A DNA stretch of 64,000 nucleotides from an uncultured Parasphingopyxis sp. (lineage in GTDB: Bacteria; Pseudomonadota; Alphaproteobacteria; Sphingomonadales; Sphingomonadaceae). Under the pieces are notes generated by a model. That model was given only the letters and a program-made list of their open reading frames with translations, was not told the DNA's origin and searched no databases. The translations under genes were made by a program, and so were the position numbers. This document shows, piece after piece, positions 52,773 to 63,136 of this stretch. Numbering within the stretch: the first letter of the stretch is position 1; every line of letters begins with the position of its first letter. The stretch covers positions 1 through 64,000 of the forward strand of contig CAMYKP010000006.1 of NCBI GenBank assembly GCA_947259005.1, read 5' to 3'.

Positions 52773-54904
52773 CGGACCGCTGGCCATTGCCGCCAGAAGG
52801 AGCGCTTGCAGCGGCTGCCACAGCGAGTCGGAGCGGCTGTTGGCATGACGCAATTGGGCTATGGCGCGATATTCTTCGCGCTGGAGAGCCTGACCAGCTC
52901 GCCGCCGCCTGTACGGCCGAGGCAGCCTTGCATCTCAATCGCCATGGCATCGCCGATCATATGATAGGGCAATTGGCCGAGACACCGGAATTTCTGACGG
53001 ATCTGGCGGAACAACATGACGGGGCTGGTGAAGCAGGCAGGCGGGTTCCCGATATGTCGGAACTCGCTTTGGACGGGAATGCGGAGGTTGCGGCTTTTCG
53101 CGCTGATCACCCGCTTGGACCATTGCTTCCGCCCATCAGCGTAACCGAAGCATCGCAATCGGTTCGCTCATCGATATTCGCAAAATTCCGAGCGCCGAAG
53201 GCCGAACAGGTATCGCGTGAGATCGATGACTTGCTGCAGGCGAAGAATATGGCCGCGCTCAGGGATTATGTGCAGCGGCTGACCGACCTTCCTGCCGCAC
53301 CTGCGGCCCTACACTGGGCCATTCTGGGGCTTCGCAAGGCAGCAATTGACCCCAGCGACCCGCTTTTCCGTTCGGCCGTTGCGCAATTTTCGTCCGTGAA
53401 ATTGCCCGGAGAGGAGAGGGCGCTTGCCGATGCTCGGCTCTATCGCGGGCTCGGTTATCCGGCCTTCGCGCGCTTGCTTCTGCAGGAGGCGCATGCCCGA
53501 TCAGGTCGGGCGAAAGAGCGGGCGAAAATACGCCGCCGCCTTGCTGCATTTGCAGCAGAGCGAGACCGCTGGCTCGATGATGGCACAATTCTCTCGGCTG
53601 CTGATTTCGGGGCGCCAACGCCTGAGCGCGATGCCCTGCGTGAATGCGCGGGAGCCACTGCAGCCAATGAACCGCTGGAAAACGCATTCAACTGGCTGTT
53701 CGAGAGGGGTCTTGCCGATGTCGACCGCTATAAACCCGCAAACCGGTTGCTGATGGTCGGCAACACTTTGGGCTGTGGCGGGATGGAGCGGATGCTCGCG
53801 CGTGCTTATCGGCATTTTTCGCAGGACGGTATTTTCGAGCGTGTCGATCTTGCGCTGCTCGACTATGCAGATGACACGGCTGCGGCTTTTTATGCAGAAG
53901 AGGCGGGGGTCGCGGCGGATGATATCCTGCTCCTCGACCGCCATGGTGAGGCTGGGATGCCCTTTTCGCTCTTGCCGGGAAGCTGGAAAGTCCGCGCGCA
54001 GAAGCTCTACGATCATATCCGCAAGACCCGGCCCCGCGTCGTTCATGCCTGGAACGACCTGACGGGCTTGCTGGCTGCTTATGCGGGCCTGGTTGCGGGC
54101 TGCCCGAAGATCATCGTGCATTTCCATCATGCGCCGGGCGTACCGAGGTCCGGCCGCGCGGAGCCCATTGCCTCCTATCCCGCCGTCTATCGGAAACTCA
54201 GGGTTCGGGACGACGCGACAACGATATTTTGCGCCCAAGCCGCAGCCAAAGGCTATGTCGAGTGGTGGCGCGCCCCGCAGGACGAGCGGTTTGGGGTGCT
54301 CTATAACGGTTTTGACTGGGCTTCGCTGGCAACCGACAAGGCTGCCGCCAAAGCGACTTTGGGACTGGCGGCGGATGCGCCGGTGATCGGTACGGTGATG
54401 CGATTTGCTGCGGTCAAACAGCCGCTGCTTTGGGCTGACGCTGCAATCGCTTTCGCCAGTCACGAACCCAAGGCGCAGTTCCTGATGGTAGGCGATGGTC
54501 CCTTGCGGGAGGTCGTCGCGGCACGCTTCGCCGATGCGGGGCTTTCCGCCTCTCTGCACATGCCGGGGCAGGTGGACAATGTACCCGACTATCTGGCGGC
54601 CATGGACCTGTTCTGGATGACCTCGAAAACCGAAGGTCTGCCGAATGTGCTCATCGAAGCGCAATTTTCCGGTGTGCCGATTGCCGCGTTCGATGTCGGT
54701 GGGGTCGGTGAAACATTTCTGGATGGCGAGACGGGCGCGCTGGTCCCTGCCGATGATGGTGAAGCACTTGTTGCGCGCAGCAGGATGATGCTCGCAGACC
54801 AGGCGTGGATGGCGCAGGTGCCGCAAAAATCTGCCGAGCAGGCACAGGCGCGTTTCTCGTCAACCGCTTTTTTTGACGCGCTGTCCCGACTTTATGCGGT
54901 CTGA
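52769..54904 (+). CDS. Large glycosyltransferase with N-terminal helical domain and C-terminal GT4 domain
   Basis: A 711-residue protein. Residues about 1-320 are helical, repeat-like sequence without a known catalytic motif (HWAILGLRKAAIDPSDP). Residues about 330-705 are a GT-B family 4 domain: RLLMVGNTLGCGGMERMLAR (Gly loop), VHFHHAPGVP, VIGTVMRFAAVKQPLLWADA and KTEGLPNVLIEAQFSGVPIA. ATG 52769 overlaps the previous stop by 4 bases. Last gene of the glycan run; a 27-base gap separates it from the oxoprolinase gene. The acceptor is unknown. Confidence 0.85.
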   Translation: MTDRWPLPPEGALAAAATASRSGCWHDAIGLWRDILRAGEPDQLAAACTAEAALHLNRHGIADHMIGQLAETPEFLTDLAEQHDGAGEAGRRVPDMSELALDGNAEVAAFRADHPLGPLLPPISVTEASQSVRSSIFAKFRAPKAEQVSREIDDLLQAKNMAALRDYVQRLTDLPAAPAALHWAILGLRKAAIDPSDPLFRSAVAQFSSVKLPGEERALADARLYRGLGYPAFARLLLQEAHARSGRAKERAKIRRRLAAFAAERDRWLDDGTILSAADFGAPTPERDALRECAGATAANEPLENAFNWLFERGLADVDRYKPANRLLMVGNTLGCGGMERMLARAYRHFSQDGIFERVDLALLDYADDTAAAFYAEEAGVAADDILLLDRHGEAGMPFSLLPGSWKVRAQKLYDHIRKTRPRVVHAWNDLTGLLAAYAGLVAGCPKIIVHFHHAPGVPRSGRAEPIASYPAVYRKLRVRDDATTIFCAQAAAKGYVEWWRAPQDERFGVLYNGFDWASLATDKAAAKATLGLAADAPVIGTVMRFAAVKQPLLWADAAIAFASHEPKAQFLMVGDGPLREVVAARFADAGLSASLHMPGQVDNVPDYLAAMDLFWMTSKTEGLPNVLIEAQFSGVPIAAFDVGGVGETFLDGETGALVPADDGEALVARSRMMLADQAWMAQVPQKSAEQAQARFSSTAFFDALSRLYAV

Positions 54905-54931
54905 CGGCTTGTATTCCCGGCGAGAGGCTGT

Positions 54932-57900
54932 TTGAACGCGCGGATGGAGAGGGCGTGGCGTTTCGCGATTGATCGTGGTGGGACATTCACCGATGTCATA
55001 GCCCTGGCGCCGGACGGTCGCCTGCATGTTGAAAAGCTGCTCTCCGAAAATCCCGAACAGTATGAAGACGCCGCCGTTGCGGGGATTGAGCGACTGAAGG
55101 CGCGCCATGGCGATGGCCCGATCGCCAGCGTGAAAATGGGCACGACCGTCGCAACCAATGCGCTGCTCGAACGCAAGGGCGAGCGTGTGGCGCTGGCCGT
55201 GACGCGCGGATTCGGTGACGCGCTACGTATCGGATATCAGGCCCGTCCTGAAATCTTTGCGCGCCATATCGTGCTGCCCAGCCAACTCTATGACCATGTG
55301 ATCGAGATTGACGAGCGCATCCGCGTCGATGGCTCGATCGAAACCGCGCTGGATGAAGAGGCCGCACGGGCCGGCTTTGAAGCGGCATATGAGGAAGGCT
55401 ATCGGGCCATCGCCATCCTGTTGATGCATGGCTGGCAATATCAGGACCATGAGGCGAGACTGGCTGAAATTGCGTGCGAAACCGGTTTCACGCAGATTTC
55501 CGTGAGCCATGAAGTCGCGCCACTGATCAAGCTTGTCGGGCGCGGCGATACGACCGTAGTCGATGCGTATCTCTCACCAGTGTTGCGCCGCTATGTGGAT
55601 AAGGTTGTGGATGGGATTGGGGATGGCCCGCGACTCCAGTTCATGCAGTCGAGCGGCGGGCTGGCGGACGCCCATGCATTTCGCGGCAAGGATGCGATCC
55701 TCTCGGGCCCGGCAGGGGGTATTGTCGGCATGGCGAAGACGGCTGAACAGGCCGGTTTCGATCATATCATCGGTTTCGACATGGGCGGCACATCCACCGA
55801 CGTTTCCCATTTTTCGGGAAATTATGAGCGGACCAACGAGACGGTGGTTGCGGGAGTACGGATTCGCGCGCCGATGCTTCAAATCCACACTGTTGCCGCT
55901 GGCGGCGGCTCGATTTGCGATTTCGACGGTGGCCGGTTCCGGGTCGGCCCGGATAGCGCGGGCGCAGTTCCCGGCCCGGCCTGCTATCGGCGCGGCGGGC
56001 CGCTGACCGTCACCGACTGCAATGTGGCCCTGGGCAAGATCAATCCCAAGGCCTTCCCGCATGTTTTTGGTCCAAACAGTGACGAGCCGATCGACACGGC
56101 TGTGGTGGCTGAACGGCTTGCCGATGTTGCCGCAAAGGTCGAGGCCGCGACCGGAAACCGCATGACGCCGGAGGAAATCGCCGATGGATTCATCCGCATA
56201 GCCGTCGATAATATGGCGAATGCGATCAAGAAAATCTCGATAGCGCGCGGCCATGATGTCACCCATTATACGCTCCAATGCTTTGGCGGGGCAGGCGGGC
56301 AACATGCCTGTCTGGTCGCGGACAGGCTCGGTATCGAGCGCGTCCAGATCCACCCGCTGGCAGGGGTGTTGTCGGCCTATGGTATCGGACTTGCCGATGT
56401 CACGGTGCTGCGCGAAGTGACCTTTGGACGCCCGCTTGGCACGGACTTCGAACGAGCGATGACGGCGCTTTCGGAAGAAGCCGAAAAGGCTGTGCGCGAC
56501 CAGGGGGTTGACCGGAAAGAGATCTCGACCACCCGCCGGGTGGCGCTTCGCTACGCCGGAAGCGACAGCACGCTTGAAATCGAATGCGCAGCGCCGGAGC
56601 AGATGCGCGCCGCGTTCGAGGCATTGCACAAAACCCGTTATGGCTATGTCGACAGCGAGGCCGAAGTGATTGTCGAAACGCTTGTCGCCGAAGCGGTTGG
56701 CCATGCCGACAAGGGCTTTCATGCCGCGCAACCATCCGTAGACCTGCAGCACCCCCAGCCGGAAGGCGCTGAACCGGGGGCGTCGCCCGTCATCTCCCGC
56801 AGCTCCGTCACATCCGGCATGGCCATCCCGGGGCCGGCAACGATCGTCGAGGATACGGCGACCACTTTCGTCGAGCCGGGCTGGCAGGCCGAGGCGGATG
56901 TGCATGGCAACCTGATCCTGACCCGCGCCGTTGCGCGAGAAGGCGGGCATGCCATCGGGACCCATGTCGATCCGGTGATGCTCGAAATCTTCAACAATCT
57001 CTTCATGGCGATTGCCGAAGAGATGGGCGTTGCTCTGCAAAGTACGGCCAGTTCGGTCAACATCAAGGAACGGCTCGATTTTTCCTGCGCACTGTTCGAC
57101 GCGACGGGCGCACTGATCGCCAACGCGCCGCATATTCCCGTGCATCTCGGGTCCATGGGCGACAGTATCCGGACGATCATCGAGGCCCGCGGAAACGAAG
57201 AAGACGGCCGTGGTATCAAGCCGGGCGATGCCTATGTGCTCAACGCGCCTTATCGCGGTGGCACGCATCTGCCCGACATCACCGTGATCATTCCCGTTTT
57301 CCATCCAGGGGAAGACTGCCCGGCCGCCTTTGTCGCGGCGCGTGGCCATCATGCCGATATTGGAGGGATTGCGCCCGGATCGATGCCTTCCAACAGCCGG
57401 TCCATCACCGAAGAGGGCGTGCTGCTCGACAATGTGTTGATGGTGGACGAAGGACGATTCCTCGAAGCCGAGATGCGCGCAATCCTGGGCGCCGGCGATT
57501 ATCCGGCGCGCAACCCGGACCGCAATATTTCCGATCTCAAGGCGCAGCTTGCCGCTTGCACGCGCGGTGCGGAAGAACTGGCGCGGATCGCGGGCGAATA
57601 TGGCCGCGATGTCGTGGCCGCCTATATGGACCATGTTCTTGCCAATGCCGAGGAAGCCGTACGGCGGCTCATCGAGAAGCTGAGCGACGGCGCGTTTACC
57701 TACGCCATGGACAATGGCGCGCAGGTCTCGGTTGCGATCACCGTGGACCATGAGGCTCGCGCAGCGACGATCGACTTTACCGGAACCAGCGAGCAACAGC
57801 CCGATAATTTCAATGCGCCATATTCGATCACCCGCGCCGCAACCCTCTATGTCGTACGCACCCTGATCGACGATGCGATACCGATGAATGACGGCTGCCT

Positions 57901-58513
57901 GCGGCCCATCGAGCTGATCGTGCCTGAAGGATCGATGCTTCATCCACGCTATCCGGCGGCGGTTGTCGCGGGCAATGTCGAGACGAGCCAGGTCGTGACC
58001 GATGCGCTGTTCGCGGCGACGGGCCGGCTCGCTCCATCGCAGGGAACGATGAACAATTTCACCTTCGGCAACGAGACCTATCAATATTACGAGACAATCG
58101 CCGGTGGATCGGGCGCGGGGCTCGATCATGACGGCACCAGCGCCGTCCAGACGCATATGACGAACAGCCGCCTGACCGATCCCGAGATTTTCGAAACCCG
58201 GCTGCCGGTGCTGCTGGAGAGCTTCGCGATCCGGCATGGCTCCGGGGGTGAAGGCAAGCATAAGGGCGGTGACGGTACGGTGCGCCGCGTGCGTTTCCTC
58301 GAAACGATGCAGGCCAACATGCTGGCCAATCGCCGGCGTATTCCGCCCAGGGGCATCAAGGGCGGCGGTGATGCCGCTCCGGGACGCAACTATGTGGTGC
58401 GGACGGACGGCAGCCGGGAAGAATTGCCCGCGACCGCATCGACAGCGATGGAGCCGGGCGATGTCTATGTCGTCGAAACGCCGGGCGGCGGCGGATATGG
58501 GGAAAGTGAATGA
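54932..58513 (+). CDS. 5-oxoprolinase (ATP-hydrolysing), fused hydantoinase A/B type
   Basis: A 1193-residue cytosolic enzyme expected to open 5-oxo-L-proline (pyroglutamate) to glutamate with ATP. The N-terminal hydantoinase A-like half has [41 protein letters not shown] and [17 protein letters not shown]. The C-terminal hydantoinase B-like half starts near 690 with [34 protein letters not shown], and ends [10 protein letters not shown]. Full length and A/B fusion match eukaryotic-type 5-oxoprolinase rather than separate hyuA/hyuB. The start is either TTG 54932 (GAGAGG four bases before) or ATG 54944. Followed with a 4-base overlap by DUF969, which supports the 5-oxoproline substrate. Confidence 0.9.
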   Translation: MNARMERAWRFAIDRGGTFTDVIALAPDGRLHVEKLLSENPEQYEDAAVAGIERLKARHGDGPIASVKMGTTVATNALLERKGERVALAVTRGFGDALRIGYQARPEIFARHIVLPSQLYDHVIEIDERIRVDGSIETALDEEAARAGFEAAYEEGYRAIAILLMHGWQYQDHEARLAEIACETGFTQISVSHEVAPLIKLVGRGDTTVVDAYLSPVLRRYVDKVVDGIGDGPRLQFMQSSGGLADAHAFRGKDAILSGPAGGIVGMAKTAEQAGFDHIIGFDMGGTSTDVSHFSGNYERTNETVVAGVRIRAPMLQIHTVAAGGGSICDFDGGRFRVGPDSAGAVPGPACYRRGGPLTVTDCNVALGKINPKAFPHVFGPNSDEPIDTAVVAERLADVAAKVEAATGNRMTPEEIADGFIRIAVDNMANAIKKISIARGHDVTHYTLQCFGGAGGQHACLVADRLGIERVQIHPLAGVLSAYGIGLADVTVLREVTFGRPLGTDFERAMTALSEEAEKAVRDQGVDRKEISTTRRVALRYAGSDSTLEIECAAPEQMRAAFEALHKTRYGYVDSEAEVIVETLVAEAVGHADKGFHAAQPSVDLQHPQPEGAEPGASPVISRSSVTSGMAIPGPATIVEDTATTFVEPGWQAEADVHGNLILTRAVAREGGHAIGTHVDPVMLEIFNNLFMAIAEEMGVALQSTASSVNIKERLDFSCALFDATGALIANAPHIPVHLGSMGDSIRTIIEARGNEEDGRGIKPGDAYVLNAPYRGGTHLPDITVIIPVFHPGEDCPAAFVAARGHHADIGGIAPGSMPSNSRSITEEGVLLDNVLMVDEGRFLEAEMRAILGAGDYPARNPDRNISDLKAQLAACTRGAEELARIAGEYGRDVVAAYMDHVLANAEEAVRRLIEKLSDGAFTYAMDNGAQVSVAITVDHEARAATIDFTGTSEQQPDNFNAPYSITRAATLYVVRTLIDDAIPMNDGCLRPIELIVPEGSMLHPRYPAAVVAGNVETSQVVTDALFAATGRLAPSQGTMNNFTFGNETYQYYETIAGGSGAGLDHDGTSAVQTHMTNSRLTDPEIFETRLPVLLESFAIRHGSGGEGKHKGGDGTVRRVRFLETMQANMLANRRRIPPRGIKGGGDAAPGRNYVVRTDGSREELPATASTAMEPGDVYVVETPGGGGYGESE

Positions 58514-59184
58514 GCGACTATCTGGTCCTGTCGGGCATCCTTGTCGTGGTGGTCGGCTTTGCGCTGAGGCTCAATCCGTTGTTGGTTGTTACCCTGGCCG
58601 CGCTGGCGACCGGATGGCTAGCCGATCTCGGTATTATCGAAGTGATTTCGGCCTTCGGCGCGGCGTTCAACGATAATCGCTATATCAGCGTGACGTGGAT
58701 CATCCTCCCCGTCATCGGCCTGCTTGAGCGCTATGGGCTGCAGCAACGGGCCAGGGCGCTGATCGAAGGCGTGCGCGGCGCGACAATGGGGCGGCTGTTG
58801 CTGCTCTATCTGGGATTCCGCCAGCTGACGGCTGCACTGGGGATGAAGGATATTGGCGGGCATCCACAGACCGTTCGCCCGCTCGTCGCGCCGATGGCCG
58901 AGGCGGCTGCGGAAAAGACGCATGGCAAGCTGGACGAAGACGACCGCCAAAAGGTTCTCGGCATGTCGGCGGCAACGGATAATGTCGGCCTCTTCTTCGG
59001 CGAGGATATCTTCTTCGCCATCGCCTCGATCCTGCTGATTCAGGGCGTGTTTGAAAGTTATGGCTATCCGCTGACGCCGCTGCAGCTGTCGGTCTGGGCT
59101 ATTCCAACGGCGATCTGCGCTTTCCTGATCCATGGCGGGCGGTTGCTCGCCTTCGATCGTCGGTTGGGGAGGGCGCGGAAATGA
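58510..59184 (+). CDS. DUF969 family membrane protein, likely half of a 5-oxoproline transporter
   Basis: A 224-residue protein with about six hydrophobic helices ([52 protein letters not shown]). It carries the DUF969 signature region [20 protein letters not shown] and [19 protein letters not shown]. It is always expected next to DUF979, and here the pair overlaps by 4 bases. Coupling to a 5-oxoprolinase gene points to uptake of pyroglutamate or pyroglutamyl compounds; no transport assay is implied. Confidence 0.87.
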   Translation: MSDYLVLSGILVVVVGFALRLNPLLVVTLAALATGWLADLGIIEVISAFGAAFNDNRYISVTWIILPVIGLLERYGLQQRARALIEGVRGATMGRLLLLYLGFRQLTAALGMKDIGGHPQTVRPLVAPMAEAAAEKTHGKLDEDDRQKVLGMSAATDNVGLFFGEDIFFAIASILLIQGVFESYGYPLTPLQLSVWAIPTAICAFLIHGGRLLAFDRRLGRARK

Positions 59185-60131
59185 TTACGCTTGAATGGCT
59201 CTATGTCCTCGCCGGCATCATCTTCGCGATCTGGTCGTTCCTCAGCCTTCGCGACACGACCAACGGCAAGCGATTGGGCAATGCCGCCTTCTGGGGCCTC
59301 TTGTCGGGCAGCTTCTTCTTCGGCGGGCAATTGTCGGACTTCGCCAATGGGCTGCTCGTGCTCGCATTGGTCGGCATCGCCGGAGCCGGCCTGATCGGTC
59401 GAAGCGATCCGCCGACCACGAGCCCAGCCGAGCGAACCGATTTCTCCGGGCAGCTTGGAAACCGGCTGTTCATTCCGGCGCTGATCATCCCGCTGACGGC
59501 AGTGATCGGCACGATCCTCTACAATTATACGCCCTTTGGCGAAACCGGCCTTTTCGAGGAACGGCGCGAGACTTTGATCCTGTTCGGTATCGGCGTTTTG
59601 CTCGCGCTGGGCACCTGCATGGTCTGGCTGAAGCCGCCTGTGCTTGCGCCGGTTGAGGAGGGCAGGCGGCTGATGGACTCGATTGGATGGGCGGCGGTAC
59701 TGCCCCAGATGCTGGCCGCGCTCGGCGGAGTGTTCGCGCTGGCCGGGGTCGGCGATGTCATCGGGCAAATTGCCGGCGGCGTGATCCCGGACGAGAATGT
59801 GTTCGTCGCCGTGCTGATTTTCTGCCTCGGCATGGTCTTCTTCACGATGATCATGGGCAACGCCTTTGCGGCCTTTCCGGTCATGGCGGCGGCAATCGGT
59901 ATCCCGGTGCTGGTCGTGGAATTCGGCGGCAATCCGGCAATAATCGGCGCGATCGGGATGCTGGCCGGTTTCTGCGGGACGCTGATGACGCCGATGGCGG
60001 CGAACTTCAACATCGTCCCTGCTGCCCTGCTTGAGCTCAAGGATCAGTACGGCGTCATCCGCATGCAAGTCTGGACTGCCATCCCGCTGCTGGCCTGCAA
60101 CATCCTTCTCATCTATTTTCTGGCGTTCTGA
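59181..60131 (+). CDS. DUF979 family membrane protein, partner of DUF969
   Basis: A 316-residue integral membrane protein with about nine to ten helices. DUF979-like features include NAAFWGLLSGSFFFGGQLSD, KPPVLAPVEEGRRLMDSIGW, ALGGVFALAGVGDVIGQI and GNAFAAFPVMAAAIGIPVLV. It probably forms a two-component transporter with the DUF969 protein. The start overlaps the DUF969 stop by 4 bases and its stop overlaps the DUF2891 start by one base (TGATG). Confidence 0.88.
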   Translation: MITLEWLYVLAGIIFAIWSFLSLRDTTNGKRLGNAAFWGLLSGSFFFGGQLSDFANGLLVLALVGIAGAGLIGRSDPPTTSPAERTDFSGQLGNRLFIPALIIPLTAVIGTILYNYTPFGETGLFEERRETLILFGIGVLLALGTCMVWLKPPVLAPVEEGRRLMDSIGWAAVLPQMLAALGGVFALAGVGDVIGQIAGGVIPDENVFVAVLIFCLGMVFFTMIMGNAFAAFPVMAAAIGIPVLVVEFGGNPAIIGAIGMLAGFCGTLMTPMAANFNIVPAALLELKDQYGVIRMQVWTAIPLLACNILLIYFLAF

Positions 60132-61135
60132 TGGACAATGATCTCACCCCCCGGCTGACGGCCGACCTCGCCGCCAAATTTGCGCGGATCGCGCTTGGGC
60201 ATGTCACGCAGCAATATCCGCACAAGCTCGATCATGTGCTGAACGGCCCCGAAGATGCGCAGACGCCCAGGGCCCTGCATCCGATCTTCTTTGGCAGTTT
60301 CGACTGGCACAGCTGCGTTCATGGTTACTGGATGCTGCTCACCCTGCGGCGACTCTACCCTGACGCGCCTTTTGCGGCCGATATCGAAAAACTGGCCGAT
60401 ACGATGCTGATCGAAGACAAGGTGGCGGGAGAACTCGCCTATCTTGAGCGGGAATATTCGGGCGGTTTTGAACGACCTTATGGCTGGGCATGGCTGCTCG
60501 CCCTGCATCAGGAAGCTGCCCTGCATGAGGACCGTGACTGGGGCGTAAATCTCGAACCGCTGGCCCGCGAATTCGGTGAACGCTTCAAATTGTTCCTGCC
60601 CAAGCAAGGCTATCCGATCCGCACCGGCACGCATTACAACACGGCCTTTGCGCTCGTGCTGGCTCATGGCTGGGCGACCGACCATGACGACCATCTGCTC
60701 GGACTGATCCGCGAGCGCGCCGGTTTCTATTATGGCATGGACCGGGACTGCCAGGCCTGGGAGCCGGGTGGAGACGAATTCCTTTCCTCCGCCATGATAG
60801 AGGCGCTGTGCATGCGGACCGTGCTCGGCAAGGCGGATTTCGGCGAGTGGTTTGCCTCCTTCCTGCCTCGCCTCGAGATCGGCCAGCCGGTCAGTCTGTT
60901 CACTCCTGCCGTTCCCTCAGATCGCAGCGATGGCAAGATAGCGCATCTCGACGGTTGCAACCTCAGCCGGGCCTGGTGCTGGCGGGGAATTGCCGACGCG
61001 CTGACGGATCAGGGAGCGGCGCAGGCGCATGAACTGGCCGAACGCCATCTGGCCGTCAGCCTTCCGCATGTAGAAGGCGATTATATGGGCGAGCACTGGC
61101 TGGCGAGCTTCGCGGTGCTGGCGCTGATGGCTTAG
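60131..61135 (+). CDS. DUF2891 family protein
   Basis: A 334-residue soluble protein of the DUF2891 family, which frequently accompanies DUF969/DUF979. It is helical and His/Trp-rich: SFDWHSCVHGYWMLLTL near residue 56, YGWAWLLALHQEAALHEDRD, GTHYNTAFALVLAHGW and CQAWEPGGDEFLSSAMIEAL. The pattern suggests an (alpha/alpha)-barrel fold with a conserved polar pocket. No enzyme activity is established; a peptidase- or hydrolase-like step in pyroglutamyl-compound use is only a guess. Last gene of the operon, convergent with the ABC-F gene. Confidence 0.85.
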   Translation: MDNDLTPRLTADLAAKFARIALGHVTQQYPHKLDHVLNGPEDAQTPRALHPIFFGSFDWHSCVHGYWMLLTLRRLYPDAPFAADIEKLADTMLIEDKVAGELAYLEREYSGGFERPYGWAWLLALHQEAALHEDRDWGVNLEPLAREFGERFKLFLPKQGYPIRTGTHYNTAFALVLAHGWATDHDDHLLGLIRERAGFYYGMDRDCQAWEPGGDEFLSSAMIEALCMRTVLGKADFGEWFASFLPRLEIGQPVSLFTPAVPSDRSDGKIAHLDGCNLSRAWCWRGIADALTDQGAAQAHELAERHLAVSLPHVEGDYMGEHWLASFAVLALMA

Positions 61136-61139
61136 CCGA

Positions 61140-63020
61140 TCAGCTTGCGGTCGCCGCTTCCAATGTTTCGAGAGCCGCGGCCCATTGGTCTTCCTGCTCG
61201 GCAATCTTTTCGTCCAGCTTGGCGCGCTGCATCATGAGCTCGGTCATCGTCAATTTGGCTAGTTCGCCCTTGGCTTCGCCCGGTGCGAACATCGCATGGT
61301 CGATGGCCGAGCGGTGCTTTTCCAGTTTCGCGATCAGCGCTTCGGCGTCTTTGGCTATCTTGCGCAGCTCCTGCGTTTTCTTGCGGGATTCGGCCGCATC
61401 CTTGCGCGCCTGTTTTGCGTTTTTTCGTGAGCCGGACTTCGCCTCGGTGCCGGGATCATTTTTGCGCAGAACGAAATCGGTATAATCGTCGATCGACCCG
61501 TCATATTCCGTCGCCGTGCCCTCATCGATCAGGATCAGGCGGTCGGCTGTCAGTTCCAGCATGTGCCGGTCATGGCTGACGATAACCACGGCGCCGGAAT
61601 AGTCGTTCAAAGCCTGAACAAGGGCTTCGCGGGCATCGACGTCCAGATGGTTTGTCGGCTCATCGAGGATCAGCAGGTGCGGAGCGTCGCGCGTGATCAG
61701 CGCCAGCGCCAGCCGTGCGCGTTCGCCGCCCGACAGCTTGCGTACTTCCATCATCGCCTTGTCGCCCGAAAAGCCGAACCGGCCGAGCTGCGCGCGGACG
61801 GCTCCGGGCTTCGCGTCGGGCATGACACGGGTCATATGGTCGAGCGGGCTGTCGCTGCCGTCGAGCTCCTCGACCTGATACTGGGTGAAATAGCCGACCC
61901 GGGTCTTGCCCGAAACGGCGACTTCTCCATCCATCGGATCGAGTTGCCCCGCGATCAGGCGCGCCAGCGTCGTCTTGCCGTTGCCGTTCCGCCCCAGAAA
62001 GGCGACCCGGTCTTCCGGATCGATACGCAGGGAAAGCCGTGAGAGGATGGGCTTGCCTTCCTCATAACCGACAGACGCATCTTCCAGCAGGATCATCGGC
62101 GGCTTCATCTCACCGGGGTTTGGAAAGCCGAAGACGAGCGTGGGATCTTCGACCGCCGCTTCGACCGGAGACATGCGGGCCAGCGCTTTCATGCGGCTCT
62201 GTGCCTGCTTTGCGGCATGCGCCTTGGCCCGCCAGCGATCGACAAAGGCCTGCAGCTTGTCACGCTCGGCTTGTTGCTTGGCGCGTATGCCGGCAGCCTG
62301 CGCTGCCTGTTCGGCGCTTTGACGCTCGAACGCATCATAACTGCCCGGATAGAGCTTGGTCTTGCCGCCCTGCAAATGGAGGATGTGATCGACGACCTTG
62401 TTCAGAAGGTCGCGCTCATGGCTGATCACCAGCATCGTGCCGCGATAATCGCGCAGGAAATTTTCCAGCCACAATGTTGCTTCAAGATCGAGATGGTTTG
62501 ACGGCTCGTCGAGCATCAGAATATCGGGTTCGACGAATAGAAGTGCAGCAAGGGCAACGCGCATCCGCCACCCACCTGAAAAGCTCTCCAGCGGTTGCGC
62601 CTGCATTTCCTCGTCGAAACCCAGGCCGCTGAGGATGCGGGCGGCGCGTGCCGGCTCGGCATGGGCATCCATCGCATTCAGCCGCTCGTGGATGTCGCTG
62701 ATCCGCTGCGGATCTGTTGCGCCCTCCGCTTCGGCGAGCAGTTTGTCGCGTTCCGTGTTGGCCGCGAGCACGGTCTCGAGCGGGGATTGCTGGCCTGCGG
62801 GGGCTTCCTGCGCAAGATAGCCGATCCGTGTGTCTTTCGGCATATCGATCGAGCCGTCATCATGCTCGAGCTGGCCGGTCAGCGCGCGCATCAGGGTCGA
62901 CTTGCCCGCGCCATTGCGGCCGATCAGCCCGATCTTCGCTCCGGGCGGCAACGCAGCCGTCGCGCCGTCGAGAATCACGGTGCCGCCAAGGCGCACTTTG
63001 ATGTTGCTGAAATTGATCAT
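61140..63020 (-). CDS. ABC-F family ATPase (ribosome-associated, Uup/YheS-like)
   Basis: A 626-residue cytosolic protein with two ABC ATPase cassettes and no membrane segment. Cassette 1: GRNGAGKST, SFSGGWRMRVALAA, LMLDEPSNHLD. Cassette 2: GRNGNGKTT, KLSGGERARLALAL, LILDEPTNHLD. An ABC-F linker of about 80 residues separates them. The C-terminus is a Lys/Arg-rich coiled coil (KKTQELRKIAKDAEALIAKL), as in Uup. Such proteins act at the ribosomal E site. ATG 63020 (MINFSNIKVRLGG) starts the first cassette; upstream in-frame codons look non-coding. Confidence 0.92.
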   Translation of the reverse strand: MINFSNIKVRLGGTVILDGATAALPPGAKIGLIGRNGAGKSTLMRALTGQLEHDDGSIDMPKDTRIGYLAQEAPAGQQSPLETVLAANTERDKLLAEAEGATDPQRISDIHERLNAMDAHAEPARAARILSGLGFDEEMQAQPLESFSGGWRMRVALAALLFVEPDILMLDEPSNHLDLEATLWLENFLRDYRGTMLVISHERDLLNKVVDHILHLQGGKTKLYPGSYDAFERQSAEQAAQAAGIRAKQQAERDKLQAFVDRWRAKAHAAKQAQSRMKALARMSPVEAAVEDPTLVFGFPNPGEMKPPMILLEDASVGYEEGKPILSRLSLRIDPEDRVAFLGRNGNGKTTLARLIAGQLDPMDGEVAVSGKTRVGYFTQYQVEELDGSDSPLDHMTRVMPDAKPGAVRAQLGRFGFSGDKAMMEVRKLSGGERARLALALITRDAPHLLILDEPTNHLDVDAREALVQALNDYSGAVVIVSHDRHMLELTADRLILIDEGTATEYDGSIDDYTDFVLRKNDPGTEAKSGSRKNAKQARKDAAESRKKTQELRKIAKDAEALIAKLEKHRSAIDHAMFAPGEAKGELAKLTMTELMMQRAKLDEKIAEQEDQWAAALETLEAATAS

Positions 63021-63136
63021 CGCGGCGCCGCCTATAGAGAAATTCAGCGTCTGGCCACAACGCTGTGCCGCAAAACAAGATACCGTCTCATGCAAATAAA
63101 GCTTGCTCTAGGCCGAGAAGGGGCCAAGGGGGCGCC

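Noticed and set aside
55574-58261. 895-residue minus-strand ORF within the 5-oxoprolinase gene
   Set aside because: Antisense shadow; His/Arg-rich with no family motif, and the sense frame has full-length family motifs.
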